Assembly (NCBI GenBank): GCA_016720595.1
Contig: JADKKI010000022.1
Coordinates: 124,001-188,000 of the forward strand
DNA length: 64,000 nucleotides
Origin: Myxococcales bacterium
Lineage (GTDB): Bacteria; Myxococcota_A; Polyangia; Haliangiales; Haliangiaceae
Direction: 5' to 3'
Part shown: positions 43,034-54,169 of the stretch, in pieces
Position numbering within the stretch: position 1 is the stretch's first letter
Layout: the number at the start of each line of letters is the position of its first letter
Notes under the pieces: generated by a model
Told to the model about the DNA's origin: nothing
The model's input: the letters and a program-made list of their open reading frames with translations, nothing else
Databases searched by the model: none
Translations under genes and position numbers: made by a program

Positions 43034-43285
43034 ATGGCTGAACAACCCGGTCGCAATGACCCGTGCCCGTGTGGGTCCGGGAGCAAGTACAAGAAGTGCT
43101 GCCTCGAGAAGGATGATGCGGCGCGTGCCGCGACGGCCGCCACGCAGGCCGCCGCCGCCGCTGCTGCTGCCGCTGCCGCGCCCGCGGACACCGGGGGGCA
43201 GCGGACCGCACCGCCACCTCCGGTCGCCAAGCCGCCCGAGGCGTCGCGGCGGATCGCGCCGTCGGCGCGGCGTCGCTCCGTGTAG
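43034..43285 (+). CDS. SEC-C zinc-motif small protein
   Basis: An 83-residue protein with an N-terminal SEC-C motif, [16 protein letters not shown] (Cys11, Cys13, Cys22, Cys23 with flanking basic residues). This is the zinc-binding tail known from SecA, where it binds SecB or ribosomes. The motif is followed by an Ala-run of about fifteen residues and a Pro/Arg-rich end that is probably disordered. No enzymatic domain is attached, so it may be an adaptor. It stops two bases before the GTG of the HExxH lipoprotein gene, suggesting one transcript. Confidence 0.85.
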   Translation: MAEQPGRNDPCPCGSGSKYKKCCLEKDDAARAATAATQAAAAAAAAAAAPADTGGQRTAPPPPVAKPPEASRRIAPSARRRSV

Positions 43286-43287
43286 CG

Positions 43288-44097
43288 GTGGATGGCGTGC
43301 GCTCGAACCTTGCCCTGAGTCTCACCTTGCTCCTCGGTGCATGCGCCGGCGCGGCCACGCCTGCCCCTCCGTCGAGCCCTGCCCCCGTGCCAGCCCCGAC
43401 GCCCACCACGGCGCCGCTCGCCGAACAGGTCGCCGAGCCCAACCGGCCGCTGACCACCGGCGAGATGGCGCTGCTCCGGCCGATCTTCCGCGATGGGATC
43501 GACTACGCCCAGGTGCGGGTGATCGACAACTCGTTCCCGCTCCAGCCCGCGAACGTCTACATGACGCCTCGCGGACATGTCTACGCGCCCGGCGATCTGT
43601 GGCGCAGTGACTTCTCCGCCGGATCGGCGAGCGCGCGGATGGTGTTCGTCCACGAGATGACCCACGTCTGGCAGTTCGCAAACGGCATGGACCTGATCGG
43701 TCAAGGCTTCGTCGAGTTCTCGCGGTATCGCGGGCAGTACGAGAAGGCGTATCCGTACGAGCTCGCACGCGGTCGAGACCTGGTGGACTACGGCATGGAG
43801 CAGCAGGCCTCGATCGTCGAGGACTACTTCGCGATCACCGTGGCACACGATCGGCCGCATCGGATCACGAACCAGGGCCTGACCGATCAGGACCGCGACG
43901 AGCTGTACGCGACGGTGCTGAAGAACTTCCTCGGGAACGCGCGCTATGCCCGCGCGCTCGATCCCGCGACGGTCGCGGGTGAGCACGCGCGATCCTCCGA
44001 GCAGACTCAGCCGGGACCCGACGCGTGCCGGGAGTCCGAGGAGGAACACGGCGCCTCGCACATGTGCAGCTGGCGGTACACGCCGATCAAGAAGTAG
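43288..44097 (+). CDS. HExxH metalloprotein lipoprotein (vgr-related type)
   Basis: A 269-residue lipoprotein starting at GTG 43288; the nearby ATG is out of frame. The signal ends in LGAC (Cys19) and is followed by a Pro/Ala/Thr linker. A zincin motif VFVHEMTHVWQ (His122, Glu123, His126) lies in the middle, and MEQQASIVEDYF downstream could give the third ligand. This resembles proteins annotated as vgr-related or Rhs-associated with unknown activity. The C-terminus has a Cys pair. Co-transcription with the SEC-C gene is likely from the 2-bp spacing. Confidence 0.72.
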   Translation: MDGVRSNLALSLTLLLGACAGAATPAPPSSPAPVPAPTPTTAPLAEQVAEPNRPLTTGEMALLRPIFRDGIDYAQVRVIDNSFPLQPANVYMTPRGHVYAPGDLWRSDFSAGSASARMVFVHEMTHVWQFANGMDLIGQGFVEFSRYRGQYEKAYPYELARGRDLVDYGMEQQASIVEDYFAITVAHDRPHRITNQGLTDQDRDELYATVLKNFLGNARYARALDPATVAGEHARSSEQTQPGPDACRESEEEHGASHMCSWRYTPIKK

Positions 44098-44100
44098 ACG

Positions 44101-45054
44101 TCAGGGAGGCGCGACGGCCGCCACGATCTTCGCGCGGAGCTCGCCGAGGGCTGGCTGTTTCGCCTGCGCCATGCGCTGCCGGGTCGCGGCCTCCGCGAAG
44201 GCGGCGAGCTCGGCCTCCGACGCTGTGTGGAGCGCCACACCTGACTTTCGTAGCGAGGTGAGGCCGCGCTCGGTCTCCTTGCGCCAGCTCGCGCGGATCC
44301 GCGCCTCTCGCTCGTGACAGACCTCGAGGACAACCTGCTGCTCGGTAGCGGACAGCCGGGACCACGCCTCGTGAGAGAACACGAGGCCGCCGACGACGTA
44401 GCGGTAGCGCAGGTCCGTCATCGCGTGGGCCTTCGTGCTGCCGATCGCGAGCATGTACAGCGCCGGCATGGTCCACGCCTGGGCCCGGCCGCTGGTGATC
44501 GCCTCGGTGAGCGCACCGTCGAGAGGGAGCGTGATCCACGGCGCGGCCTGCTCCAGCACCGCGCGGAGGCTGGTGATCGGGGCCGTCGAGAACACCTGCG
44601 AGAACCCGAGGTCGGCCCACATCGCGAACGTGAGGCCGCGCTGCGTGAACTGGTCACGGACGGTGGCATCGAGCGCGGCGGTGGCGCGATCGACCTCCTC
44701 GTACGTGCGGAACATCCCCGGTGAACGCCACGCCGCCATCTCGGGCACCAGCGCGCTGAGCCCGGTCTCGGACAGGCCTCCTCCATCGAGTGCTCCGGTC
44801 GCGATCAGCTTGGCCATCGCGCCTTCGTCACCCAGCTGACCACCGGAGACCCAGTCGAGCTGCACGGCGCCGCGGGTGCGCTTCTCGATCTCCTTGCCGA
44901 GGGCGAGGATGTCCTTCATGTAGCGACTCCCGTCGATCGCCTGGGTTCCGAGCCGGAGCCGCACCGGATCTCGAGGATCGCGGGGCTCGGCCAGCGCGGT
45001 GGTCACGAGCGCGACGAGCACGACACCGACGAGGCCGAACACGCGCACGCCCAT
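44101..45054 (-). CDS. orphan TRAP-type substrate-binding protein (DctP family)
   Basis: A 317-residue periplasmic binding protein. I start at ATG 45054, giving the signal MGVRVFGLVGVVLVALVTTALA. The mature chain has the DctP layout: LRLGTQAIDGSRY, KEIEKRTRGAVQLDWVSGGQLGDE near residue 70, AWTMPALYMLAIG and a FSHEAWSRLSATEQQVVLEVCHE tail. Only the SBP is present; the membrane subunits DctQ and DctM are not in the window, so it may act with a distant transporter or as a sensor. Carboxylates are the usual ligands; the family's Arg is not assignable by eye. It is convergent with the HExxH gene and divergent from the OmpA gene. Confidence 0.8.
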   Translation of the reverse strand: MGVRVFGLVGVVLVALVTTALAEPRDPRDPVRLRLGTQAIDGSRYMKDILALGKEIEKRTRGAVQLDWVSGGQLGDEGAMAKLIATGALDGGGLSETGLSALVPEMAAWRSPGMFRTYEEVDRATAALDATVRDQFTQRGLTFAMWADLGFSQVFSTAPITSLRAVLEQAAPWITLPLDGALTEAITSGRAQAWTMPALYMLAIGSTKAHAMTDLRYRYVVGGLVFSHEAWSRLSATEQQVVLEVCHEREARIRASWRKETERGLTSLRKSGVALHTASEAELAAFAEAATRQRMAQAKQPALGELRAKIVAAVAPP

Positions 45055-45172
45055 GGATCGGAGGTAGCGCGAACACGCGCCCCCGCCACGGGAAAACACC
45101 GGCAGGTCATGGTCGTGTCTGGTCGTGGCCGTTCGAGGGCGATCGCAGGCGATCGTGGAGTATCGTGTGGAG

Positions 45173-45664
45173 ATGCTCCGCATTGCTCTCGCCCTGACCT
45201 TGCTCGGTCCCGTGGCCATGGCCGATGGGCCGAAGTTCGAGCTCGAGGGCAACGTGCTGAAGGTCCCCTACCCCATCACGTACGCCACCGCGAAGGACAC
45301 GCTCAAGCCCGAGTCGGCCGACGCGATCGCGTTCGTCGCCGTCTATCTGGACGCCAAGCCGTATGTCAGCACGCTGCGCGTGGAGGTCCACACCGATGCG
45401 CAGGGTGACGACGCGTACAACCAGGCGCTGTCCGAGAAGCGCGCGCTCGCCGTCGCGAAGGCGCTGGTCGCCCGGGGGGCTGATTGCAAGCGCCTGCTCC
45501 CGGTGGGGTTCGGCGAGACCAAGCCCATCGGTGACAACCAGACGGCAGCGGGGCGCGCCGCGAATCGCCGGACCTCGTTCGTCAACGCCGCGCTCAAGGG
45601 CAAGGCGATCGGCGGCATGCCGCTCGCCGGCGGGGGCGTGGTGGCCGGCGATCCGTGCAACTGA
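45173..45664 (+). CDS. OmpA-family peptidoglycan-binding protein
   Basis: A 163-residue exported protein starting at ATG 45173 with signal MLRIALALTLLGPVAMA. Almost the whole mature chain is an OmpA C-terminal-like domain that binds meso-diaminopimelate of peptidoglycan. It shows RVEVHTDAQGDDAYNQALSEKRALAV, split by the usual turn, then LLPVGFGETKPI and NRRTSF. The Asp and Arg used for ligand contact appear conserved. It links the cell wall to an outer-membrane partner. The next gene, 89 bp downstream on the same strand, encodes a probable barrel. Confidence 0.85.
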   Translation: MLRIALALTLLGPVAMADGPKFELEGNVLKVPYPITYATAKDTLKPESADAIAFVAVYLDAKPYVSTLRVEVHTDAQGDDAYNQALSEKRALAVAKALVARGADCKRLLPVGFGETKPIGDNQTAAGRAANRRTSFVNAALKGKAIGGMPLAGGGVVAGDPCN

Positions 45665-45753
45665 TCCCGCGTCCTTCCGACCACGAACCACGTGGATGAC
45701 TTCGCCGCGGGTTTCGGCGATGAAAACATCGCGACCGGCAACCTCCTGATGAC

Positions 45754-46680
45754 ATGCGCGCCCTGACCCTGACTCTCGTGCTGGCGGCCGGTACCGCGTC
45801 CGCACAACCCGCCGCGGACTGCACGGTGACGATCGCGCGCGCCCCCGATGACGTGCGCGAGGTCGTGGAGTCCTGGCTGCGCGCCGAGCCGCCGTGCACC
45901 CACACCCTCGAGGTGAGGATCGTCCCTTCCGAGGGTGACCTCTACCTGTTCGTCCGCGACGAACACGGTCGGGTCCGCGAACGACTGGTCCCCGATGCAC
46001 GGAGCGCGGGCATCCTGATCGCGAGCTGGGCCGCGGATGATGGAGCGCCAAGCCGCAACCCGCTCGGCGCGACGCCTCCCGCCCCGGTGACCGTGGGCAG
46101 CACAGCAACCGAGCCACCGCCCCTTACTCCCAGCGGCCCGCCCGGCAACGCGTCGGACCTCTCGATGCCGGTGCCATCCCCGACCCACTCACGCGCTCGC
46201 TGGGTCGCCCTCGGCGGGACGCTCGCCGTCGGCAACACCGGGACCGGGCTCCGCGGCGAGGCGGACGTCGTGACGAGCGCCCACGGATCGCTCGGGGTCG
46301 CGGCCACCGTGTCCCGCGGCACCGCGCTCTACGCCGGCTCCGGATCTGATCACGTCGACATCCTCGACGCGACCCTGCTCGGCCAGCTGGCGGGCACGTG
46401 GCGCGCAGGCCGCTGGTACCTGCGGCCCGCGATCGCGGCCGGTGGCGTCTACACGCGCGTGACGCTGACCGAGACCGCCACCGGCTCGATGTCGGGCGCG
46501 AGCGGCGTGTACCTCATCGGCCAGGCACAGCTGATGATCGGGCGCGACCTCGGCACACGCTGGGGTCTCGCGCTCGGCCCGGTGGTGACGCTGTACTCGC
46601 AGCGGATCGACGCGCCGACGTTCTTCCTGGACCGGCCCCTCGAGGCCGTCGTGTTCGGCGCCGTGCGATACCGGCTGTGA
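45754..46680 (+). CDS. outer-membrane barrel-like protein with N-terminal periplasmic domain
   Basis: A 308-residue exported protein with signal MRALTLTLVLAAGTASAQ. Residues 20-100 form a small domain (CTVTIARAPDDVREVVESWL..LEVRIVPSEGDLYLFVRDEHGRVRERLVP). This resembles the domain at the start of many deltaproteobacterial proteins of unknown function. A Pro/Thr linker (105-145) leads to a region of amphipathic strands and Gly-turns ending in VFGAVRYRL, consistent with a small barrel. It is probably transcribed with the OmpA gene. Confidence 0.62.
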   Translation: MRALTLTLVLAAGTASAQPAADCTVTIARAPDDVREVVESWLRAEPPCTHTLEVRIVPSEGDLYLFVRDEHGRVRERLVPDARSAGILIASWAADDGAPSRNPLGATPPAPVTVGSTATEPPPLTPSGPPGNASDLSMPVPSPTHSRARWVALGGTLAVGNTGTGLRGEADVVTSAHGSLGVAATVSRGTALYAGSGSDHVDILDATLLGQLAGTWRAGRWYLRPAIAAGGVYTRVTLTETATGSMSGASGVYLIGQAQLMIGRDLGTRWGLALGPVVTLYSQRIDAPTFFLDRPLEAVVFGAVRYRL

Positions 46681-46943
46681 GCCATGCGCTTGGCGCGGCG
46701 CGCGCGCTAGGCTTGCCTCAAGGCGCGGTCCTGCCGAAGGTTGGCCGCATATCCGTCACGCGTAGAACGTCTCTGTGTCTATCTGCCGACCACATCCCAA
46801 GCAGGTTTGTTTGTTGTACATGGCATGGGGCAACGATTCGCCTTGATGGCGCGTCACTGCATGGTCGCAAGCGGCTGTTCGCAAGAGGCATTCAAAATCA
46901 CAGGGTTCCAGACACCCTGGCGTGGACCGCGCCCCCCTTTACG
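46681..46943. other. 263-bp non-coding gap, locally AT-richer
   Basis: Between convergent genes. The part from about 46780 to 46910 is noticeably less GC-rich than the rest of the window (for example GTTTGTTTGTTGTACATGG). A 68-codon open frame there has no family resemblance, no ribosome-binding site and ordinary-chance length, so I do not call it. It may be a remnant of foreign DNA. Confidence 0.5.
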
Positions 46944-47603
46944 CTAGAGCTCGACCAGCTCGGTCTTGTTCGCTCGATTGATCGCCTGCTTCACGCGCTG
47001 CAGGAACTCCTGGATCCGATCGATCTCGTTCCACATCTCGCGTGACTGCAGCCCGAAGTCGGTGACCTCGACGACGTCGTAGCCCAGGGTCTCCATCTCC
47101 TCGGCCTTGAGCCCCTTCTCGCTGAACGTCTCCTTCTTGCGCTCGACCTTGGTGACGGTTCGATAGCGGACGTGGTTGTCACCAGACTCCATCACGTTCA
47201 CGCCATCGGCGCGCAGCGGTACGGCCCGCGCCGCCTCCTCGAGCTTCGGGATGATGCTGTCTTTCAGCACGAGCAGCTCGGGGATGCTGTACGTGCGGGT
47301 CTTGCCCTCGAGATCCTCGACCTCGGCCTTCGCGGCCTGATTGGTCAACGAGATGCGGAGCGCGAGGATCAGATCCTCATCGACGATCTCGCGGATCCGC
47401 GCGCGACACTCCTCGACCGTGTAGTGACGCATCGTCGACTTCTCCGAGCCCGGCTCGGGAGAGAACGCACCGTTCCCCTCGATCGCCTTGGTCCGATAGG
47501 TGCGCCGCGTCACCCCGGAGGACTTGAGCCGATTGGTCCAGGCCACGAGATCGGACGACAGCTTCTTCCGCCGGTTGAACGCGTCTCCGAGATTCATGCT
47601 CAT
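46944..47603 (-). CDS. conserved-looking cytoplasmic protein, possibly DIP1984-like
   Basis: A 219-residue protein without signal peptide or membrane segments. It is rich in charged helices: an N-terminal LGDAFNRRKKLSSDLVAW, a central DEDLILALRISLTNQAAKAE and a C-terminal amphipathic helix EIDRIQEFLQRVKQAINRAN. The first and last helices recall the DIP1984/septicolysin-like family, but the match is weak. Codon use and GC are a little lower than its neighbours and it borders an AT-richer gap, so transfer from elsewhere is possible. Start is ATG 47603 (MSMN), with ATG 47597 as alternative. Function not recognised. Confidence 0.65.
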   Translation of the reverse strand: MSMNLGDAFNRRKKLSSDLVAWTNRLKSSGVTRRTYRTKAIEGNGAFSPEPGSEKSTMRHYTVEECRARIREIVDEDLILALRISLTNQAAKAEVEDLEGKTRTYSIPELLVLKDSIIPKLEEAARAVPLRADGVNVMESGDNHVRYRTVTKVERKKETFSEKGLKAEEMETLGYDVVEVTDFGLQSREMWNEIDRIQEFLQRVKQAINRANKTELVEL

Positions 47604-47693
47604 GCGCCGAGCCTACGTGATCCGCTGGGACCGCGGGAACCGCAGGGTTTGGAGTTGTGACGCCGCGGCTCGCAGCATGCACGGTGGGAGGTC

Positions 47694-47700
47694 AGGAGGT
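47694..47700 (+). promoter_or_regulatory. perfect Shine-Dalgarno AGGAGGT deciding a TTG start
   Basis: AGGAGGT lies four bases before the TTG at 47705, the strongest ribosome-binding site noticed in the window. It supports the TTG start of the DUF3494 lipoprotein over the internal ATG at 47750. Confidence 0.65.
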
Positions 47701-47704
47701 CACC

Positions 47705-48544
47705 TTGACTCGATCCACGTCTCGAGCTGTCTCGCGTGCGACCTGCACCATGTTGTTGCTGTCTGTGAGCGCGTGCGGCTTCTCGATAGGGTCCAGCGAC
47801 CCTTCGCAGGAGACCCCGTCGACGGAGCCCGACGCGTCTGTGGACCCTACGGGCGATGCGCCGATCCATGGGGCGATCTCGCCCATCGCCCTCGGCACCG
47901 CTGGCACCTACGCGATCCTGAGCAAAGCGGGGATCAGCGGGATCATCGGCAACGTCACGGGCGACCTCGGCGTGAGCCCAGCGGCGGCCACCTACATCAC
48001 CGGGTTCTCGCTCACCGCCGACACGACGAACACCTACTCGACCTCGACACAGGTGACGGGGCGCATCTATGCGGCGAGCTATGTCGCGCCCACGCCGGCG
48101 CGCCTGACCGCTGCGGTATCCGACATGGAGCTGGCGTTCACTGACGCGGTCAGCCGCACGCCCCAGGTGACGGAGCTCGCAGCCGGCCTGATCGGCGGCC
48201 TGACGCTGCCAGCGGGGAGCTATGCATGGAGCTCCGCGGTCGCGATCACCTCGGACGTCACGCTCGCGGGCAACGCGACGGACGTGTGGATCTTTCAGAT
48301 CGCGCAGGAGCTCACGATGGCCGGCGGCACGCGGATCGTGCTCACCGGCGGCGCGCTCGCGAAGAACGTGTTCTGGCAGGTCAGCGGCGGCCCCGTCACG
48401 CTGGCCGCCGGCGCGGATCTCCACGGTGTGGTGCTCGCCCTGACCTCGGTCACGCTCGCGGCGGGAGCCTCGGTGCACGGTCGCCTGCTCGCGCAGACCT
48501 CGGTGGTCGTCGACGGCAGCTCGGTGATCGCTCCCGGGCCGTGA
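47705..48544 (+). CDS. ice-binding-like (DUF3494) lipoprotein
   Basis: A 279-residue lipoprotein of the DUF3494 family, beta-solenoid proteins that include bacterial and fungal ice-binding or antifreeze proteins. The diagnostic segment LGTAGTYAILSKAGIS, then GNVTGDLGVSPAAATYITGF, is present. Later come TDVWIFQIAQEL and NVFWQVSGGPVTLAAGADLHG and repeated T/A/S-rich coils. I choose TTG 47705: it follows a perfect AGGAGGT (47694-47700) and yields a signal with a basic n-region ending in SVSAC. The ATG at 47750 would leave only eight residues before the Cys. Many family members lack ice activity and serve as adhesins, so cold adaptation is not implied. Confidence 0.85.
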   Translation: MTRSTSRAVSRATCTMLLLSVSACGFSIGSSDPSQETPSTEPDASVDPTGDAPIHGAISPIALGTAGTYAILSKAGISGIIGNVTGDLGVSPAAATYITGFSLTADTTNTYSTSTQVTGRIYAASYVAPTPARLTAAVSDMELAFTDAVSRTPQVTELAAGLIGGLTLPAGSYAWSSAVAITSDVTLAGNATDVWIFQIAQELTMAGGTRIVLTGGALAKNVFWQVSGGPVTLAAGADLHGVVLALTSVTLAAGASVHGRLLAQTSVVVDGSSVIAPGP

Positions 48545-48589
48545 CCGGCCGCGTTGCAACGCGCGGGGGCATCGCATAGCGTGGGGCGA

Positions 48590-50173
<1,584 letters not shown>

Positions 50174-50179
50174 GACCAT

Positions 50180-51877
<1,698 letters not shown>

Positions 51878-51941
51878 GTCCCGCCAGTCTAAGGGATCAC
51901 GGCCCGGCCGTGTCGGGTGGTCAGTCCTGGACCGTGCGCGA

Positions 51942-52382
51942 TCAGTTCGCGCAGATCGAGACCTCGAACCGGCCATCCACCTCGTTGTCGCCGTCGAACG
52001 AGCCGTGCAGCCCACCGACGACCTTGGTGGCCGTGACCTCGTCGACGATGATCCGACCGTCGAACGCGACCTTGTTGTCGCTGCCGACCACGAACGTCAT
52101 GTTGCGTTGCGTCCCCATGTCGTAGTCACCGACGGCCTTGGGCACCGAGACGATCAGGTGCGTCCCGCCGGGCTCCGAGAACCCGCACGTCGTGTACGCG
52201 GCCGGGTACATCGTGGTGAAGAAGTCGTTGTCTCCTTCGGAGAGGAACGCGTTGGTCTGCCCCGCCACGAACGACCAGGGCTGCCCACCCACCGTCCCTG
52301 CGAGCGGCGTGGTCGCCACGTCGAACGAGGTGGTTCCGCAGCCGGTGATCAGGAGCGCGAGGCACAGGCCAGGGAGCTTCAT
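51942..52382 (-). CDS. small lipoprotein, unknown function
   Basis: A 146-residue lipoprotein (MKLPGLCLALLITGC). The mature domain is a beta-rich fold beginning LAGTVGGQPWSFVAGQTNAF. This opening is common to a group of myxobacterial lipoproteins with an N-terminal GGxxWSF motif. A FDGRIIVDEVTATKVVGGLHG strand pair and a terminal SICAN with a Cys follow. No catalytic motif is seen. It lies in the same direction as the GIDE-domain gene, 28 bp downstream of it, and may be in its transcript. Confidence 0.7.
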   Translation of the reverse strand: MKLPGLCLALLITGCGTTSFDVATTPLAGTVGGQPWSFVAGQTNAFLSEGDNDFFTTMYPAAYTTCGFSEPGGTHLIVSVPKAVGDYDMGTQRNMTFVVGSDNKVAFDGRIIVDEVTATKVVGGLHGSFDGDNEVDGRFEVSICAN

Positions 52383-52410
52383 CGAGCCAGTGTATCAGCA
52401 CCCAGGAGGG

Positions 52411-53874
52411 TCATCGGACGGCACGGAGGGAGTCGAACAGGCTCGAGGACCCACTCCCAGCCGCAGCGGACTGATCGGACTCGCCACGGCACACGATGCG
52501 GTTGGCGTCGTGATCGTAGAGCCACACGACCGTGCCCTGGCCCGGGCCGAGCTCGAGGAGCAACTCGAGAGGCGAGACCTGCGGGCGGTTCGCGAGCGCG
52601 AGCTGCTCCGGGAACCGAGCTGCCGGGACGGTCGGAAACCCCGCATCGAGCTGATCGAGGATGCGGACCATCTCGGTGGTTCTCGCGCTCTGCGGTGGAA
52701 GGTGGTCCGGATCGAGCTGCACGATCGGAATGGCAGCATCCTTCGAGGCGCCGCCGAGCAGCGTGCAACGCGTCTCGCCGATCGGAAGCTGGTCGCGCGC
52801 GAGCATGGCCTCCCGCCACACATCGTCCGAGCGGTAGGCCGCCACGCGATGCCGCTGGGTGATGTCACGGAGCACCTCGACCTGCTCGGGCGAGAGCGAA
52901 TCGGGCGGGTCCTCGTGCCGCATCGCCCGCAGGACCGCCGGCACCCCGAACACCACGGTCGCGCCGATCGCGAGCGCGCCGACCACCGTGATCCATGCGA
53001 GCCGGCGCTTGGACCGCAGCCCCGCCTCGTACTCGTCGAGTGGGACCAGCGAGGCCTCGGGCGTGACCACGCTCCTGCCCTGCCAGCGCTCGCGAGGATC
53101 GAGGTCTGTCGGGGCTGCCTGCACACCCTGCTGCACGAGCCGCTTGTCATCGGTGACGAGCAGCTCCAGCTCCTGACCATCGAGCACCACCCAGGTCGCC
53201 TGCGAAGCTCGATAATCCCGCTCGCCCGAGCCGGTGGAGCGATCCGCGCGCCGCCCCGCGCCGACCACCACGACGTTCGCCCCGACCGCGACCAGCGTCT
53301 CCTCGAACCGCCAGGTCTCGCCGCGGATCTCGTCGAGCGACACGCCCTGCTCCGCGAGCACGACGGCCATCCGCGACGGCAGCGCCTGGCCGCGATGGAC
53401 GACCTTGATGGTCGGCTTCCCGACGCTGACGGTGCCGAGCGCGGGGTCGACCGCGCACTCGCCGCTGCCATCAGCGAGCACGAACGGCGTGCCCTCCGAG
53501 TGATCGATCGTGTCCTGCCAGTATGCGTGCCGGTAGCCATACCGGCTGCGACGCTCCGAGAATCGCTGCACCGCCGCCGTGACCCGCCAGTACACGCAGG
53601 GGCGATCACCGAGCGGCCCGCGGAGCTCATGCGTGTGTTGCCGCACGGTGCCCCGCACGCGCACCACGGTGTTCTCCGGGATCTCCGAGAGGGGCATCCC
53701 GGGGATGAACCGCGCGCGTCCGATCGCGAGCCGCGCGGGTCGCTCCCGGGCCGAGACCGCCGCACGTCGGATCACGGCGTAGTAGATGACCGGGCCGAGC
53801 GAGCCCGAGAGGCCGAGCAGAATCCACAACAAGGTCCACCACGGCATGCCGTTGATCGTAGCTTCGTCTACCAT
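52411..53874 (-). CDS. GIDE-domain (MUL1-like) integral membrane protein
   Basis: A protein of about 487 residues. I start at ATG 53874 (MVDEATINGM); ATG 53883 lies directly back-to-back with the dodecin ATG and is less likely. An N-terminal membrane helix (MPWWTLLWILLGLSGSLGPVIYY) is followed by the GIDE domain: IPENTVVRVRGTV, then PLGDRPCVYWRVTAAVQ, and GTPFVLADGSGECAVDP. The eukaryotic relative is the mitochondrial E3 ligase MUL1/MAPL; bacteria have the GIDE part without a RING finger, as here. A second membrane helix lies near residue 305-325, followed by a helical region and a C-terminal domain. Its biochemical role in bacteria is unknown. Confidence 0.78.
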   Translation of the reverse strand: MVDEATINGMPWWTLLWILLGLSGSLGPVIYYAVIRRAAVSARERPARLAIGRARFIPGMPLSEIPENTVVRVRGTVRQHTHELRGPLGDRPCVYWRVTAAVQRFSERRSRYGYRHAYWQDTIDHSEGTPFVLADGSGECAVDPALGTVSVGKPTIKVVHRGQALPSRMAVVLAEQGVSLDEIRGETWRFEETLVAVGANVVVVGAGRRADRSTGSGERDYRASQATWVVLDGQELELLVTDDKRLVQQGVQAAPTDLDPRERWQGRSVVTPEASLVPLDEYEAGLRSKRRLAWITVVGALAIGATVVFGVPAVLRAMRHEDPPDSLSPEQVEVLRDITQRHRVAAYRSDDVWREAMLARDQLPIGETRCTLLGGASKDAAIPIVQLDPDHLPPQSARTTEMVRILDQLDAGFPTVPAARFPEQLALANRPQVSPLELLLELGPGQGTVVWLYDHDANRIVCRGESDQSAAAGSGSSSLFDSLRAVR

Positions 53875-53883
53875 CGCCGCCAT

Positions 53884-54102
53884 ATGGCCAAGAAAGATTC
53901 AGGCGTCTATCGCGTCACCGAGATCATCGGCACCAGCAGCAAGTCCTGGGAGGAGGCAGCCAAGAATGCAGTGGAGACGGCGGCGAAGTCGTTGCGTGAC
54001 CTCCGGATCGCCGAGGTCTCGAAGCTCGACATGAAGATCGAGGACGGCAAGGTCGTCGCGTATCGAGCCCGTGTCTCCCTGTCGTTCAAGTACGACGGCT
54101 AG
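53884..54102 (+). CDS. dodecin flavin-storage protein
   Basis: A 72-residue dodecin, a hollow dodecamer that stores FMN/FAD or riboflavin and quenches photochemistry. The sequence shows VYRVTEIIGTSSKSWEEA at the N-terminus, AAKNAVETAAKSLRDLR in the helix and VAYRARVSLSFKYDG in the last strand, the complete family fold. The start codon is back-to-back with the minus-strand gene (CATATG), so it has little upstream leader. Flavin demand from the aldonolactone-oxidase-like and other flavoproteins cannot be linked directly. Confidence 0.92.
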   Translation: MAKKDSGVYRVTEIIGTSSKSWEEAAKNAVETAAKSLRDLRIAEVSKLDMKIEDGKVVAYRARVSLSFKYDG

Positions 54103-54169
54103 AGCACCGCCGAGCGCCACCCGGACGATCTCCATAGGAACGCGCGCGCGGGCGTGCGAAAACCGGGGG

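Noticed and set aside
46741..46947. 68-codon open frame in the AT-richer gap
   Set aside because: No ribosome-binding site, no similarity to a recognisable family, and length expected by chance.
47705..48544. DUF3494 protein as evidence of a cold-adapted organism
   Set aside because: The family is widespread in mesophiles and many members have no shown ice binding.
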